NCBI RefSeq assembly: GCF_000002995.4
Contig: NW_025062476.1
Span: 5,073,001 to 5,137,000 of the forward strand
Source: Brugia malayi
Lineage: Eukaryota; Nematoda; Chromadorea; Rhabditida; Onchocercidae
Direction: 5' to 3'
DNA length: 64,000 bases
Below the pieces are notes generated by a model. It saw only the letters and a program-made list of their open reading frames with translations, was not told where the DNA came from and searched no databases. A program made the position numbers and the translations under genes. Of this stretch, positions 47,712-61,400 are shown piece by piece (position 1 is the stretch's first letter; the number at the start of each line of letters is the position of its first letter).

Positions 47712-50700
47712 TCATGCTTCCAAATATTATGAAAATAATCTGCAAAAATTTATCTTTCTTGTCAAAAAAATGAAAAAGGAAACATTCATTCTGTGTTTAA
47801 ATTGTATACAAAAAAGATTTTTCAGTCAAAATAAAATTATTACTAAGAATATAAGCATTAGCATTAATATATAGTTCGAAAATTACAATTTAAGCAAATA
47901 TATCATTGTCAAATTTTAAAAATTTTTAACATTTCGTTTGAAAATTTGGTTTGTATAGCAAAAAAGTTTCTATAATAATTAATAAACGTTTATTTAATTT
48001 CTTTACGTTATCTTTTACAAAAAAAATTCATTAAATATTAAATAATTGAACACAAAATTTCATATGCATTTATAAATTTGGACAAAATATTCGTGCAAAA
48101 AATAATTTTGAGTATATATTAAGAAATTAAATGCAAATTTGAATATGCAACTATATTTATTTATTTTTGCCATATGAATAAAATTATTAAGAGTAACTGA
48201 TAATTGATAATATTTTATGAATAAATTTGGGAAAAGGAAAAAACAGGAAAAATTAAATAATATTTCGTTAGAATAATTATTATTTTCTCAATTATTATCC
48301 ATCATTATTCTTTTTCTTTTCAAAATTGTTTTTTTTTTTTTTTTTTTTTTTTACTCTTTTTTTCTATTTGAAAACTAAAAATTGCTATTCTTTTTTCCTT
48401 CCTTTTTTTGCATAAAGTAATGTGCGAAAATTTTTATTGCTTCTGCAAAAATAGCATTGTTAAATATTCAAACTAAGACATTTAAAAATTGCCTTTTGAG
48501 CTTAATCTAAATAGCTATTTAGTAATTTTGGCAAAGGAACAAAAAAATAATTTCAATTTTAGTAGGAAATGAAATTTTAGCATAACTAATTTCTAATTTT
48601 CTAATAACTAATATATTCAAATTACAAAATACTTAGTATCATAATTTATTATATTTTCTGCTACATTATTGAACCAATAAGTCTTATATTTCCCTTCTTT
48701 TTTCTTAAATTTTTATCGAAAAAGAATTATTTTTAATTAATTTTTTTTCTGTTTTTTCTTTTTCTGGCAACAATAATGAATGAATAGTTGTTATAAGCTA
48801 TAATTATTCATGTTAGTTTATATTTTTAAATCATCTATCAAATAGATTTAAAAATTTTTAAATTCATTTTAACAAACACTGGAATGAATAATATTACTTG
48901 TGCTAAAGGTAATCGCTACATCATAATGATATCGTTTTATGGTTGAGAGAGAGGGAAAAAAAGAAAAATAAAAGAAGAAATTCATTTAATACTTGGGAAA
49001 AAGTAAATTAGTTTTTAATGGTTTAGTACTTGTTAGATTTCAATTTCAATTTTATATTCATTATTTTGCTAGCTTGGGAATGTTATATATTCATTTATAT
49101 GAATGTCTTATTTTGGATGAAATGATGCAAAAGTGTTCATTTTTTCTTTCTTCTTTCGATAATATTAGTTTTGTCATTTCATCATAATGTTATAATTGCA
49201 TGAAATTATTTTAGAAAAATTAAAAAAATTTTTTTTCCGAATTGAAATAATTTAATATAATAATCATTTGTTGTTCATTCTTAATTTTTATTTTCTTTCA
49301 TCGTTTTTTTTTTTTTATTGCATAAAGTGAAATTTTTATGTTTATTCTTTTCAATTAAAAACTTGCAAAACTACCTTTGAATTTGAATTTTAATTAGATA
49401 TTAATAAATATTTAATATTTGTTGTTTTATTTTATTTCTATTTACTAAAAAATTTTTCCTTTTCGTTTTATTTCTGCTAGCATATAGTTATAAATCATTA
49501 GAAATGGTTTTACTTCATTTAACGATTTATCACTTTCCATCTTCTGTAAATGACTTTCCATTTCTTAAAACATTTAGCTTTTCATCACGTAAATAATTTT
49601 TTCTTCACGTAAGTGCTTCTTTTCTTTTGCCATTGCTGCAATACAAATATCCTTTTGTTAAGAAAAAGAAACGAAAATTTTCTCTCACATATTATTATTT
49701 AATGCTCAGCTCAAAAGCATCTCTTCATTTGACTTTTACTACTATGTTTTTACTTTTTTTATTATGATTATGATCATAAGCAGGAATATTTTTATTATAT
49801 TTATCATCATTCATCATTTTATTCTATCATGATTGCTATAATTAAATATTTTATCATAAACAAACAATATCTAATCTTTTATCATCATTCATTATGATTA
49901 TTACACTTCATTTTCTCATATTCATTAAACTAAAATGTTTAAAATATAAGAAAGTATTATCGGATGTGAAACATTTACGAATATTACTGAATGTGATAAA
50001 ATTTTGAGTGGTTTATTTGATATATCAATTTGCTATTTCAATTTATCATTTATCTCATTTATTTGAATTCTTCTATTTTGCATATGCAAAGTTCAAACTC
50101 AAATATTTCTCATTTCAGAGATGCATCATTTTTATTTATAGCTTAATGAAGATGTTATTTACATTGCATTAGCTATAATTTTAAGTCATTTAGCACTATT
50201 CATTGTCGACAACATTACATAAGCTGTTCTATTTAAATGACTTAATTATTAGTGAATTGACAATTTCAACTCTGAGTTATCAAAATTATCACTAATCTTT
50301 TGTTATTCTACATCTTTGGTCTTGATGACGTCAAACACTATCTACTTTATTACAACCACTGGTCAACAATATTTTAAAAATTTGTCGAGAATTTGGTGCG
50401 CAATTTCTAGCACAACTTTCAAAAGCTTAGTTTAGTACTGTTTACTACATATGATCTATTCGAAATTAGAACATATATAGAAAATGTAAAAAATATATAA
50501 CCTTAGAAAAAAATTATAGCTAAGATATTACTTTAATATGGCATACCTCCATTTACCTTGCATAATATAATTCATATTTTTAAATTCTGGTTTTACATAA
50601 TTTAATGACAAAGCATCTAGCGGTAACATTTTTTTTTAAATGCTGAATTAAAGTCAGAATAATCGAAGGAATTCAATTACAAATTTCTTTATTAATGAAA

Positions 50701-51848
50701 TTCTATTATTCAGCCTTCCATCGCCTTGCTATTGGCTATTCGCTATTTAAATAAAATTATGTATTACTTTCTTCCTCTTCTTCCACTAATTTCTTATTTC
50801 TATCTTTATATATTATTTCACGCCAATTTTAGAGAAAATTTAAAACTCATTAGTTTAATTAATTATTATTTCTTTTATTCGCGAAAATTTTTGACCCTAT
50901 TATTTCTTATTTTAACTTCATCATCATTTCTCTATTTGAAATAAATTAACCTTATTATTTGTTTTACTTAAAACAAAAAATTTTAATATTTTAATATATA
51001 TTTCTTTTTCGTTCTCTTTTCTTCAAACAAGAATCCATCCAATCATTACACTAAAATTTCATTTAGCCAATCTATAAAAACTTAACAAAATTTCTCGTTT
51101 CACTCATTTTCATAATTATTATTACTCATTAACAATGAATTGTTTATTTGCCTAATATTATTGCTGATCATGTAAGCCTTTTAGTATATTTATAGCATAT
51201 TGTCCAAGCATTTATTTAACCAATAATAAGACTTGTTTTTTCTTGTTTTCTCTCCCTTCAACATAAGAATTTCTTTTTTTTGAAAAGATCCTTTTCCCTC
51301 ATATTGGATATCCAGCAAACACCAAAGTTTGTACTTTGCTTTTTCTTTTCCTCCTTTAAAAAAAATAAAAATTATTATTATTTTTTACTTCAATTGCTGT
51401 TAGTTATCACTGAAAATTATATATTCAGAAAAAGAAAAAATGACACCTTTGTTATGATAGTAAAATTAAAAGTGATTGTAGTAAATATAATGATTTTACT
51501 ACAATGATAATAAAATAATTACAATGAGAGATGAATAAATACTCTCAGAAAGTTATTTAATTGTTTTTTTCTGATATGAATATGAGGATCAGAAAGCCAA
51601 TCATGATACTCTATTAAGAAACAACAAAATTATCATCATAAAAATCAAAATCTAATCAAGGAAAGAAATATTTTTAGGACAATACTAGGTTTATTTTAAA
51701 TAACATATCAACTCAATAATTCTACTAATTACTAAGAATTAGTATAATTTTGTTAATTATGATTAATTACTGCAATCATTTCTGTTATTTTAATATCTAA
51801 ATTTAAAATGAGGATTCTTTTACACAAATATTTTTTTCGCCTTTGATA

Positions 51849-51854
<6 letters not shown>

Positions 51855-51887
<33 letters not shown>
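51855..51887. repeat. TA microsatellite
   Basis: About 16 perfect TA units, directly visible. Confidence 0.9.
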
Positions 51888-51888
<1 letters not shown>

Positions 51889-52885
51889 TTTAATAAATGT
51901 TTTTTATATTTTTAAAATTTTATTTGAACAAACTAAACAGTTTAGTACTGAAATCTCACAATTCATTAAATCATTTCTAAAAATTTTATTATTCGCAATT
52001 CCTAAGTGAATATTTAGATATTTTTATAAACAATTTTGCTGTTCCCTATGTTTACTTTATTTACTGAAGTAGCTGAAGTAGGTTTTATTACAAAATTAAA
52101 ACTTAATTTAATGCATAGATCCAATATGAAAAATGAAATGGTAATAAAAGAGAAAGGAAAAAGAAGGAAAAATATTTGAATTTTGCTGTATATTTGCCGT
52201 ATTTGAAATGATTTAATGAGATAGCTTACACAAATATGGTCCTAATTATTTCTCATTTCTCTTTTTTTTTGAGAGTAAAGAAATAATATTTTGGATTAAA
52301 ATATAATTCAAGAAAAAAAAAACTTCTTTCTTTTCTTCGTGCTCTCTCTCTCTCCCTTTTATCCTTCTCTTCTCTTTCATTTTTTCTATGTGAATAATTT
52401 AATTTAATAAATGTTTACCACACATTTTTTCTTTTTTGAAATTATTTTATCTAATGATAATATTTTACTATGAATTATAATGCGTGATAAAAACTGATTA
52501 CGACATTTCTTTTTTTTTTGGCTATACTATTTTTTGACAAAAAGATATCTCAGAGGCATGCAGAATTAAATCAAGCGAAATATTTAAAAGGTTTGTTGAC
52601 ATAGTTTATAAAGGTATACTATTATTTGTGAGTATGTATGTCTATGTCTCTTGTTCACAAATAAAAAAGAGAAAAAATGAAAAAAAGTTTTTCTCAAATT
52701 TATGTAATAAATTTATTTTTTCTTCTTTAAAAAATTTATTTTTATATATTTTTTTAAAAGAAGATGACGAAGACAAGAAGATGGAAATTTTTAATATTCG
52801 TAAGGAAGAGAGATATGGCATAAAATTAAAGCCATTTGTGTGATTATATTTTATTTACTTCATTTTGAATTAGTTGTGTTTGTAA

Positions 52886-52945
52886 TGTGTGTGTGTGTGT
52901 GTTTGTCTGTCAGGTCTGTATGGGTGTGTGTGTGTGTGTGTGTGT
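52886..52945. repeat. GT microsatellite, interrupted
   Basis: Two (GT)n runs are separated by about 20 bp containing CTGTCAGGTCTG. Confidence 0.9.
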
Positions 52946-53845
52946 TCATGTGTAAAGACGATTGAATGCCCAAAGGATATTTTCATCTGAAACTTTCTTT
53001 TCTTTTTGCTTAAAATTATGTCATACATCTTAAGCTAAGTCAATTTTGTAATAGCACTTTTGTCTATGAAAAAAAAAATTCCCAAATTTCCGGCTCAATT
53101 TCCGGCTTACTTCTTAACCGAATCAAAATATTTCAGCTTATTATTGCATAAGTGGATGACGAAAAAAAGAATTTTCAAATAAGCATTACTAATGTATGTT
53201 TTATGTTATGGAATAAGAAATTTACAAAAAAAAAAAAAAAAAAACGATCATAGTTTAATTTTAATAAAATATTTAGATTAGTGATGGAATAAAGAAAAAG
53301 TTTGAATAATTATGATAATATAATTTTCATTTTATGAATGCTAATAATTTGCAAAAAAAAGGGCTTTTAAAAACTGTATTTACATTTGAAATTATGCATA
53401 TGAATCAAATTGATGTATAATAGTTGAAAATAATATTATATTATACTTTTAGTTGTAAATAATTTTAACATTTAAAGATTGCAATTTTTTATGTGAATTA
53501 AATATTACAGGAATTATTTGATTTCTCTCATATCTAAAATCAAAATTTAATCAAATTTTTTTAAAAATATATGTATATCTAAATTTATCTTCATGCTATT
53601 TAAAAACATATAAATATTTTTCAAATTTTTATGTAATATATTTATACATTTTATTTTTTTGCACATAACCGTACACTTATACATTAAATTATTGGAAATA
53701 TTGACTTTTTTCATCATCATTTTCATAAAAATTGAGCATAATTACTTAAATAAATCAAAATTTTATCATCACATTAATCTTTTCAAAAAAAAAAAAAAAA
53801 AAAAAGAAAAAATTCTTTAATTTTAAGTAGAATCGGAGAAAAAAA

Positions 53846-56779
53846 ATGGAAAACAACAAAAGCAAAAGAAAGAGAAACAATTCAGATTTCAGTGATATGA
53901 GCTGGGCTGTACAACAAATTACATTGTATACAATTTGCATACCTATCATTTTTGCATTATGTATTCTGGCAGCATTCTGTAATATATTGGTATTACTAGC
54001 ACGAATTCAAATTAGAAATCGAAGTGGAGCATTGGAACTAACATTTTCACTGGCTGTGTCAGATATTTGGACATCAATTGTTGTCGTTGCATCATTATTT
54101 CGGAATTCGTACATGCCTGTTGTTTTGGGTATTAATTATTCATCCGTATGTTTCTCACTTACTTTAGAGGTAATCAAATTTTATGATATACATATGTGTT
54201 TATTTATTTAATTTCAAATGAAACAAAAAAAAAAAATTGTAGAATATTGCAAAAAAATAATTTTTATCAAAATTTGAATTATATTTTATTACTTTTTTTT
54301 TATTATATTACTTCCTTTTTTTTTTTTGCTAATTTATATCTTTTTTTTCTTTTTTTGTTAATTGCTAATTTGCAGAATTTATCAATTGATAAGTGAAAAT
54401 ATATCCCTGTTTTCTTTCTTTATGTTTTAATGGTTATTGAAAAATTTTACATATGAGAAAATTTTTAGCGCACTTTTATTTTGTTCATATTTTTCTATTT
54501 GAGCGTGTTATAAAATTATCATATTAATTAATATTTGAAATTAAATTTATTCTATCCTTAGGCTAAATAAGTAATAGATTCCTCAACAGATGAAAATTGT
54601 TTTTTTAATTTTTGCATTATTTCAACAGATAACTTTTTCGAGTATAACAAGAATTGGAGTAAAAGATTAATTTGATATTTAAATGACAGTTTCACAGCAA
54701 AAAAAAATGAAACATAACTAAGCATCTTTGAACATTTCTCAATATTATCCGTTTAATCATTCGATTCATTTAAAATAACTTTTTAATTAAATTTATGATT
54801 GAAGTCAATTCTGTGATAAAGTTGAAAAAAAAAAAAAAAGAATTATTGGAAATGAGAATATGTGTGTAAATTAAAAATTTGTCTTTTTAAAAAAGAAAAA
54901 GTATTCCTAATCAAAATTTTTTTTTCAAACTTTAATTTCTCAATTTTTCTTTTTGTCAGATGAAAGAAAAACCAAATAATTATTCAAATGTTACATTTTT
55001 GAAATTATATATTGAAAGTAGGAAATAATTTTATTATATATTGAAAGTAGGAAATAATTTTAGTGATTTTATTAAATTAACTAAATTTTCGAATCTTTTT
55101 AATAATTAACTTTGTTATTGCAAACTGTTTTCAAATCATTAGTAAACATTATAAATTTATTTCTTCAGGCATTTCGAACAGGTGGATTATTAACTGGTCT
55201 TCTTCATCTGTCCACCTTGGCAGTTTATCATTTGGTATCTATCACACATCCATTTGATCATGGCAAATTATTAAATCAACACAGAACTCGATTAATTGTT
55301 ATTTTAATTTGGTCTTTACCGCCATTACTTCTTTTATTGTATTTTTCCGTTTGGCCTGATCAAGGATATCGGATTAAAAATTGTTCGGTGGTGGAATTTT
55401 ATGATATGCTTTACTTTCGGATGATAATTTCAATTCTGATTGTTGTACTTATGTTGTGTACCGGATTAATGTATTGGAAATTGCTCAGGCGGCTAAATGA
55501 GGTTTCTCAAAGATTTTAATTTATTTATTCAATTTAAAAAAAAAAAAACGAATTTTTTTACAAATCAGATTGAACTTTTTGTTTATCGGTTTTTTTGTTT
55601 TCTATTTCTTTTTTTTTGCGCATGTAATACAATCAAACAAATATTGCTTAATGTAATTTATTTATTGAATTATTTTGCACAAATATAAATGCAGGAAATA
55701 GCATTATTTTTTATAGACTATTCAAAAAATTTGAAACAAAAAGTTAGCAAAGAGCTAAGCTAATTTAATAATATAAAAATTGTTTTCATCCTACAATTTT
55801 AATTCAGAAAGGGAATTTTAACACAAATATGATTGTATTTTGTTTTGTATTTTTCTTCAAATAAATAATAAAATTCTCATTTAATTATAATTAAATTAAT
55901 TAATTTTGACTGTCAAAAAAAAAATTAATTTAAATCAATCTTATTTTGCACTATTATCAAAAGATAAAATCTCAATAGTAGCTCTAAATTTTTTTAGTCT
56001 TTTTCAAAATCCACAACAACAATACGTAAACAACGTATTGTGGTAGCATCAGGTCTTATTTTTGGAACATTCGTCATAGGTTGGCTACCCGCGTCATTAC
56101 TTTACATACTTACTGCGCAAGATATGCCACTTTATCATGTCAAAAGTATTTGGCTAAATTTATTTGCTTTAACAACACTGATTCTAATTATGATTAAATC
56201 AATTACCAATCCGATCATCTATGCTACCAGGTAAATGTTAATTATGAATTTTTTTTTTTAATTTTTAAAGAATTCTTTAATTTTTTTTCAATCTTTTGTC
56301 TTTCATTCTTTTCCAAATAAAAAATTAAAAAAAAGAATAAGCAAGACAAAAGAGATGAAATTTATAAGTTTCTAAAATTTTTGCAATAAATTTTGAAAAA
56401 TTCTAAAAAATTTCTAATTTTTTTTATTCTTTTTAATGATAAAACTAAAATAAATAGTTATAAGGTAAATTATCACACTTAAAAATGAGAAAAAAATTCA
56501 AAAGTTTGAAGTTTTGAAATTTATTTACCATGGAATTTATCCAGATTGTTATAATTCAACAAAAAATGAATGCTATTTTTTATACAAAACATAAATAATT
56601 GTTTCATTAAAAATTTTATCATTTGCAGAATTCCAGAAATTCGTCATTTAATTGATGAATGGCGAAATCATGTTCGAATTGGTAGGAATAGAATTAAAAA
56701 TGATAAACGAAATTGCGATGAACATGAAACATCATTTTGTAAAATTGGTGGAAGGAATAAAAATGAGATATCACACTAA
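53846..56779 (+). CDS. Rhodopsin-class (class A) orphan GPCR with degenerate DRY motif (four exons)
   Basis: Exons 53846-54169, 55169-55501, 55998-56230 and 56629-56779 join in frame (phases 0, 0, 2) to give 346 residues. Seven hydrophobic segments are visible. Class A landmarks are Asn46 in helix 1, the LAVSD block with Asp73 in helix 2, Cys102 before helix 3 and Cys180 in the second outer loop (likely disulphide), GWLP at 247-250 in helix 6, and NPIIY at 290-294 in helix 7. The DRY position reads Tyr128-His129-Leu130, so the usual Arg is absent although the following SITHPF block is kept. The tail is short, basic and without an obvious lipidation cysteine pair. AATAAA follows near 56873. 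The start ATG is the first in frame after a stop; ligand and subfamily are unknown. Confidence 0.88.
55004..55061. repeat. 29-bp tandem duplication in GPCR intron 1
   Basis: ATTATATATTGAAAGTAGGA plus AATAATTTT is present twice in a row, identically, about 110 bp before the second GPCR exon. Confidence 0.9.
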
Positions 56780-58473
56780 ATTGAAAACTGAAAGCTTAAA
56801 TGTATTGAACAGATCGGAAGTAAATCAATCTTGGTGTGCGTTCCTGTCTTATTCAATTTCAATAATTTATTTCAATAAATCAGTATAAATTGTTACAATT
56901 CATCATTCATCAATTTTGATTTACAGAAAAAATTCATTCGATCTGAAGGATATAAATGGATTTTACAAGAATACAATACAAGAATGCAAAAATGAATATT
57001 GAAATTCTTGAATAGCTTATTAATTATTATTAATTAACAACTATTGCCTATAAAAAAGTGCTTCACAAAATGATAGCAAAATTTTCTTATTTGAAAAGCT
57101 ACTGATTAGTAAAATTTTGATAAAAAATCAGGAAAAATGATTAGTGTGAAAATTTTCATATTTGAATGTTGTCTTATTTGAAAGTATAAATTATTGCATT
57201 TCATTATTTTAAATGCCTTTTTTTACATAATAGTACAAATACAAAACGACTGGACTTTATTAATTCGAAACTAAAATTTGCATTTAAAAATTTAGTAAAC
57301 AAATTTAGAAATAAAACTATTTAACTTTCCAAAAAAGCATACCTTATTAGTTTAGCATGAATTAAAAATTGCTTCAAATATTTAATTTCCACTAAAATTC
57401 ATATTTGAATTCATAAGAAATCACCACCACTACAGCATACAGCAAATGACTTTCCTAATTAAAATTTTCTTACTGAATCAGTGTCAGTATTTAAAATCAA
57501 AACAGAAATATAATATAAAAATGATTTTAAAATCGATGTGCACAATCAATACAATCAATTGCAAATATTAGTTATCAGCTAATTAATTTTCTAGCAATTA
57601 TAGAAGAAATTATTTAACATTGATCTATAAGGATATGGATTAACAAGAGCAAATTATCGTAGAGGAAATGATTTAGTAAATCTCAATGGGTTTGAATAAG
57701 TAAAAAATCAAATGAAACATGAAACAATTAAGTTGCAAAGTTTTTTGTAATTAATATAGACTAAAAAAAAATTATTAACTTTTTATATTTTCTTTGGTCA
57801 AATAAAAATTTACTGAAATAACTTTGAAAAGCTTATAAATTTAAAAATTTAAATATAACTCTAATTTATTCATAAAAATACCAGTTTAAAAAAAATTTTA
57901 TTTTTTGGAATTAAAAGACAGTTTTGTTTTTTTTTTTTTTTTAATGCAGATTTTTATTGAAAATTTTTATTTTGAAATTATTAAAATCTTAAATGCATAA
58001 ATTCTGTTCGTAAAAAAGAGAAAAAGATGCAGTAATGGAGTTTTTATTATTTATAATTTAACTCAAAACAATAAATCGGTTGGTTGTTTCCATTAGCATA
58101 GGAAATTGATGGCTGAGAAATCTTCCAAAGCAATTCATTCAGGTTCAAATTCTCATTCATAATGCATTTATTACAAAAACAAAAATTTCTACCTACCCTT
58201 TTTAATGCATTATTATTCCACAAAAATTTAAAAAAAAATTTGTAAAAAAAAAGAAATGAAAAAATCAATTCCAATTTACTACTGAAAAGTTTCTATTCAT
58301 CACCATTGATAATGCAACTAATACTTTTGATCATTTGAACAAATAATAGCTTAATTAGAATATCAATAATTTTTTTTTCATTAGTTAAGATGCCATAATT
58401 TCTTAATTGATTTTTTTTTTTAAATTTTGAAGAGAGAAATAGATTTGAGAAACAGGAAACAAAAAAATTGCAG
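56780..58473. other. Spacer between GPCR and kinase genes
   Basis: AT-rich. It holds the GPCR 3' end and probably the kinase promoter and its first, unidentified exon. The minus-strand frame at 58047-58274 has no splice context or domain and is not called. Confidence 0.45.
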
Positions 58474-61400
58474 CAGATGATATACCGAAAGGTTTAGAGG
58501 ATGAAAAATATTTTCATGGTTTATTACCGCGTGAAGATTGTAATGAAATTTTGACAAAGGTATTATATTCACAATTAATATTTTTCTTTTAGATGCAATT
58601 AAAAAATAATGCGAAAAATTTTTGATTTATTTATCTAATTAACTAATTTTGATTCATTTATTCAAATTTTCAAGTTTTCTTTTTTTTTTCCCTATGAGAA
58701 AGCGAAGGTATATTATTATAGTAGCTAATAATAATTTAATGATAGGTTGGTGATTTTCTCGTACGTGTATCACAGCCACGACCAACTGATCCACGTGAAG
58801 TAATCATATCAGTACGCGTATCTAAAGGACAATCAGGACATTCAGTTCGTTCAAACTTATGTGATTTTCAGTATAAAAATTATTGCATTAAAATTCATTC
58901 CAAAAATGTTCATAATTAAATGAAATTTGAATAACAAATCTTTTCAATTACTTTAAAACTAAAATATTCAAAAAAAAAAATCTCATTTTTCGTGAACTAA
59001 TAATCCTTGTAGATTCGACATATAATAGTTAAAAAGCAAAAGCTTCCAAACGGTCAAATTGCATGGATTGCAATTGAAGCGATCAAATTTACATCATTCT
59101 TCGAATTAATTGATCATTACGTGAAACGAGGCGATCCAATTAATCCTGAAGTAATAACTTTTTACTAAGAAAAAAGAAAATAAAAAATACAAAGAAAACA
59201 AAGTTGTAAATTAAAAAATTTCAATAATTATTCAAAATTGTCTTAAAAATTTACAAACAAAAAATTTTCTTTTGAGAGAAATTTATTAATTGATAAGTAG
59301 TATTCGCTATTATAGAAAATATGATTTATCGATTTTTCTCTCCTTTTTTCTGCATTTTTAATAGCAAGCATAATTTCAATATGGTTGAAATGATTAAATC
59401 TCCTTTTAATTAATTATTTACGTCATATTTGAATAATAAATTACCATTTTAGCTAAAGTGATAAGCAAAAGTAATCCATTTCGTTGTCATTTTTTTTTTG
59501 CAGATTATTAAAATCATTTTTGAATAATTAAGAAAATTTTTAATAATATTCAATGATACATTATTGGCTGATTAGCAAAATTGTTATTGAGATTAAATTG
59601 CTCGAGTTTTTCCATAAAATCTGCAATTAAAAAATTTAGGTCAATAAGATTTTATGAAAAAAAAAAAGAAATAAACCATAAGGATTTAATTATGATGATA
59701 TTACACCTAATAAAAGAAAGCTTTAATTGCAAAAAAAGGAAAAAAAAACTGAATGATTACAGTAATTAATTTAATTAATACTTTTTTTAAAAAAAAGTTT
59801 TTAATTTGAAAAAAAAGTTTAAAAATATTTCTATTATACAGCTGGAAAACAGTGTATTAATTAAAGCAATTAATCGTCAACCATGGGAATTTAGTCATGA
59901 TGATGTTACACTTAATAAAATGCTTGGCTCAGGCGCATTTGGTGAAGTGCGATCCGGTGTATTGACCATTAAGAAGAAAAAAATTGAATGCGCTGTGAAA
60001 ATTGTTAGTACATAAAACGAAAGTAAAAGTATACTTTAAAAAATAAAAATTTAACTTAATTGATGTTTATCATCGATCAGTGCGGTTGGATTTAATTTCT
60101 TACTAAAATTTAAGAATGAATGCGTCAAAAAAAATCAATTGTATTGATTTTGATGTTTTACTTTTAGTTTTACTTCTTTTATTTTTTTTTTTTAAAAAAA
60201 TTGTTTTACTTTTACTTTTGATTTAATTAGGCTAAACTTACGGTTACGGAAGCGCAAATGGCATTTCGAAAGGAAAAAATTAAAGAGATGATGCACGAAG
60301 CACGTCTAATGCGTCATTATGATCATGATAATATTGTTCGCATTTATGGTGTAGCAGTTGATCGTGAACCATTGATGATTGTGATCGAATTAGTAATGAT
60401 AATATTATAAACTTATATTGCTCATTTAAAAAAAAAGTTAAAAAAATTTTATCAGAATACATAGAATTTAATTTCAAAAATCAAAAAGAAATAAAAGCAA
60501 AAGAAAAAACATTGAAATTAAATTAATGAATTTCAAAAATTTCTTAATAAATTATAAGTTATTTTTCTCTCTATGAGTATATAATCTATATTAATATGAT
60601 AACTATGATATTGAATAATTAATGATAATTTGCAGATTAAAGGTGGATGTTTGTCAGATGATTTGAGACAGCGAAAAGGTAATATCACAGACGATGAAAA
60701 AGTTGAAAAGATGTGTCTTGGTGCAGCATATGGCTTGCAATATTTGCATTCAAAGAAATGCATTCATCGAGATATCGCAGCTCGAAATATTCTATATACA
60801 AAGGATAAAGTGGTCTGATTTATTCTTCATTCTTTTCAATTTTTATTCATTTCTTTTATTGTTTTCATTAAATTATTAAAAATTTCATTTTTTCATTTCA
60901 TTATTTTCTTTATTTATTAATTTACTTTTTTTCGGTGTTTCTTTTTTTTTAAAAAAAAGAAATTTTTTTTTTTATTAACACATTTAATTAATCAAAGAAA
61001 AGGAGGAAAACATGCCGAAGTAATGTGACAATTTTTATAGGCTAAAATAAGTGATTTTGGTATGTCACGCGAGGGGACAATTTATAAGATGAAAACTTCG
61101 AAAAAAGTACCAATCAAATGGACAGCACCAGAAACTATTGCTACATTTGTTTATAGTTTGAAAACAGATGTTTATTCATTTAGTATAATGATATGTGAAA
61201 TATTCACTGATGGTGAAGAACCGTACAAAGGATTAACTAATTCAGAAGTTAAAAAAATGGTTATTCATATGAATCATTCGTTATCTTTGCCTTTTTTCTT
61301 TTGTTTTCTTTGAATAAAATTATGATATGAAACATATAATTTAGGTATTACGAGGAGAAAGGATGGAAATACCGGAAGCACCTGATGGTATATCATCATT

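Larger units (their letters stand above)
46859..53845. other. Long interval without recognised genes
   Basis: About 7 kb of AT-rich sequence after the duplicated tract ends. Open frames are short and rich in Phe, Leu, Ile and Lys, without splice support. It contains long poly-T runs (about 47660-47710 and 48329-48352), a TA microsatellite (51855-51887) and a GT microsatellite (52886-52945). The GPCR promoter should lie at its right end. Confidence 0.5.
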
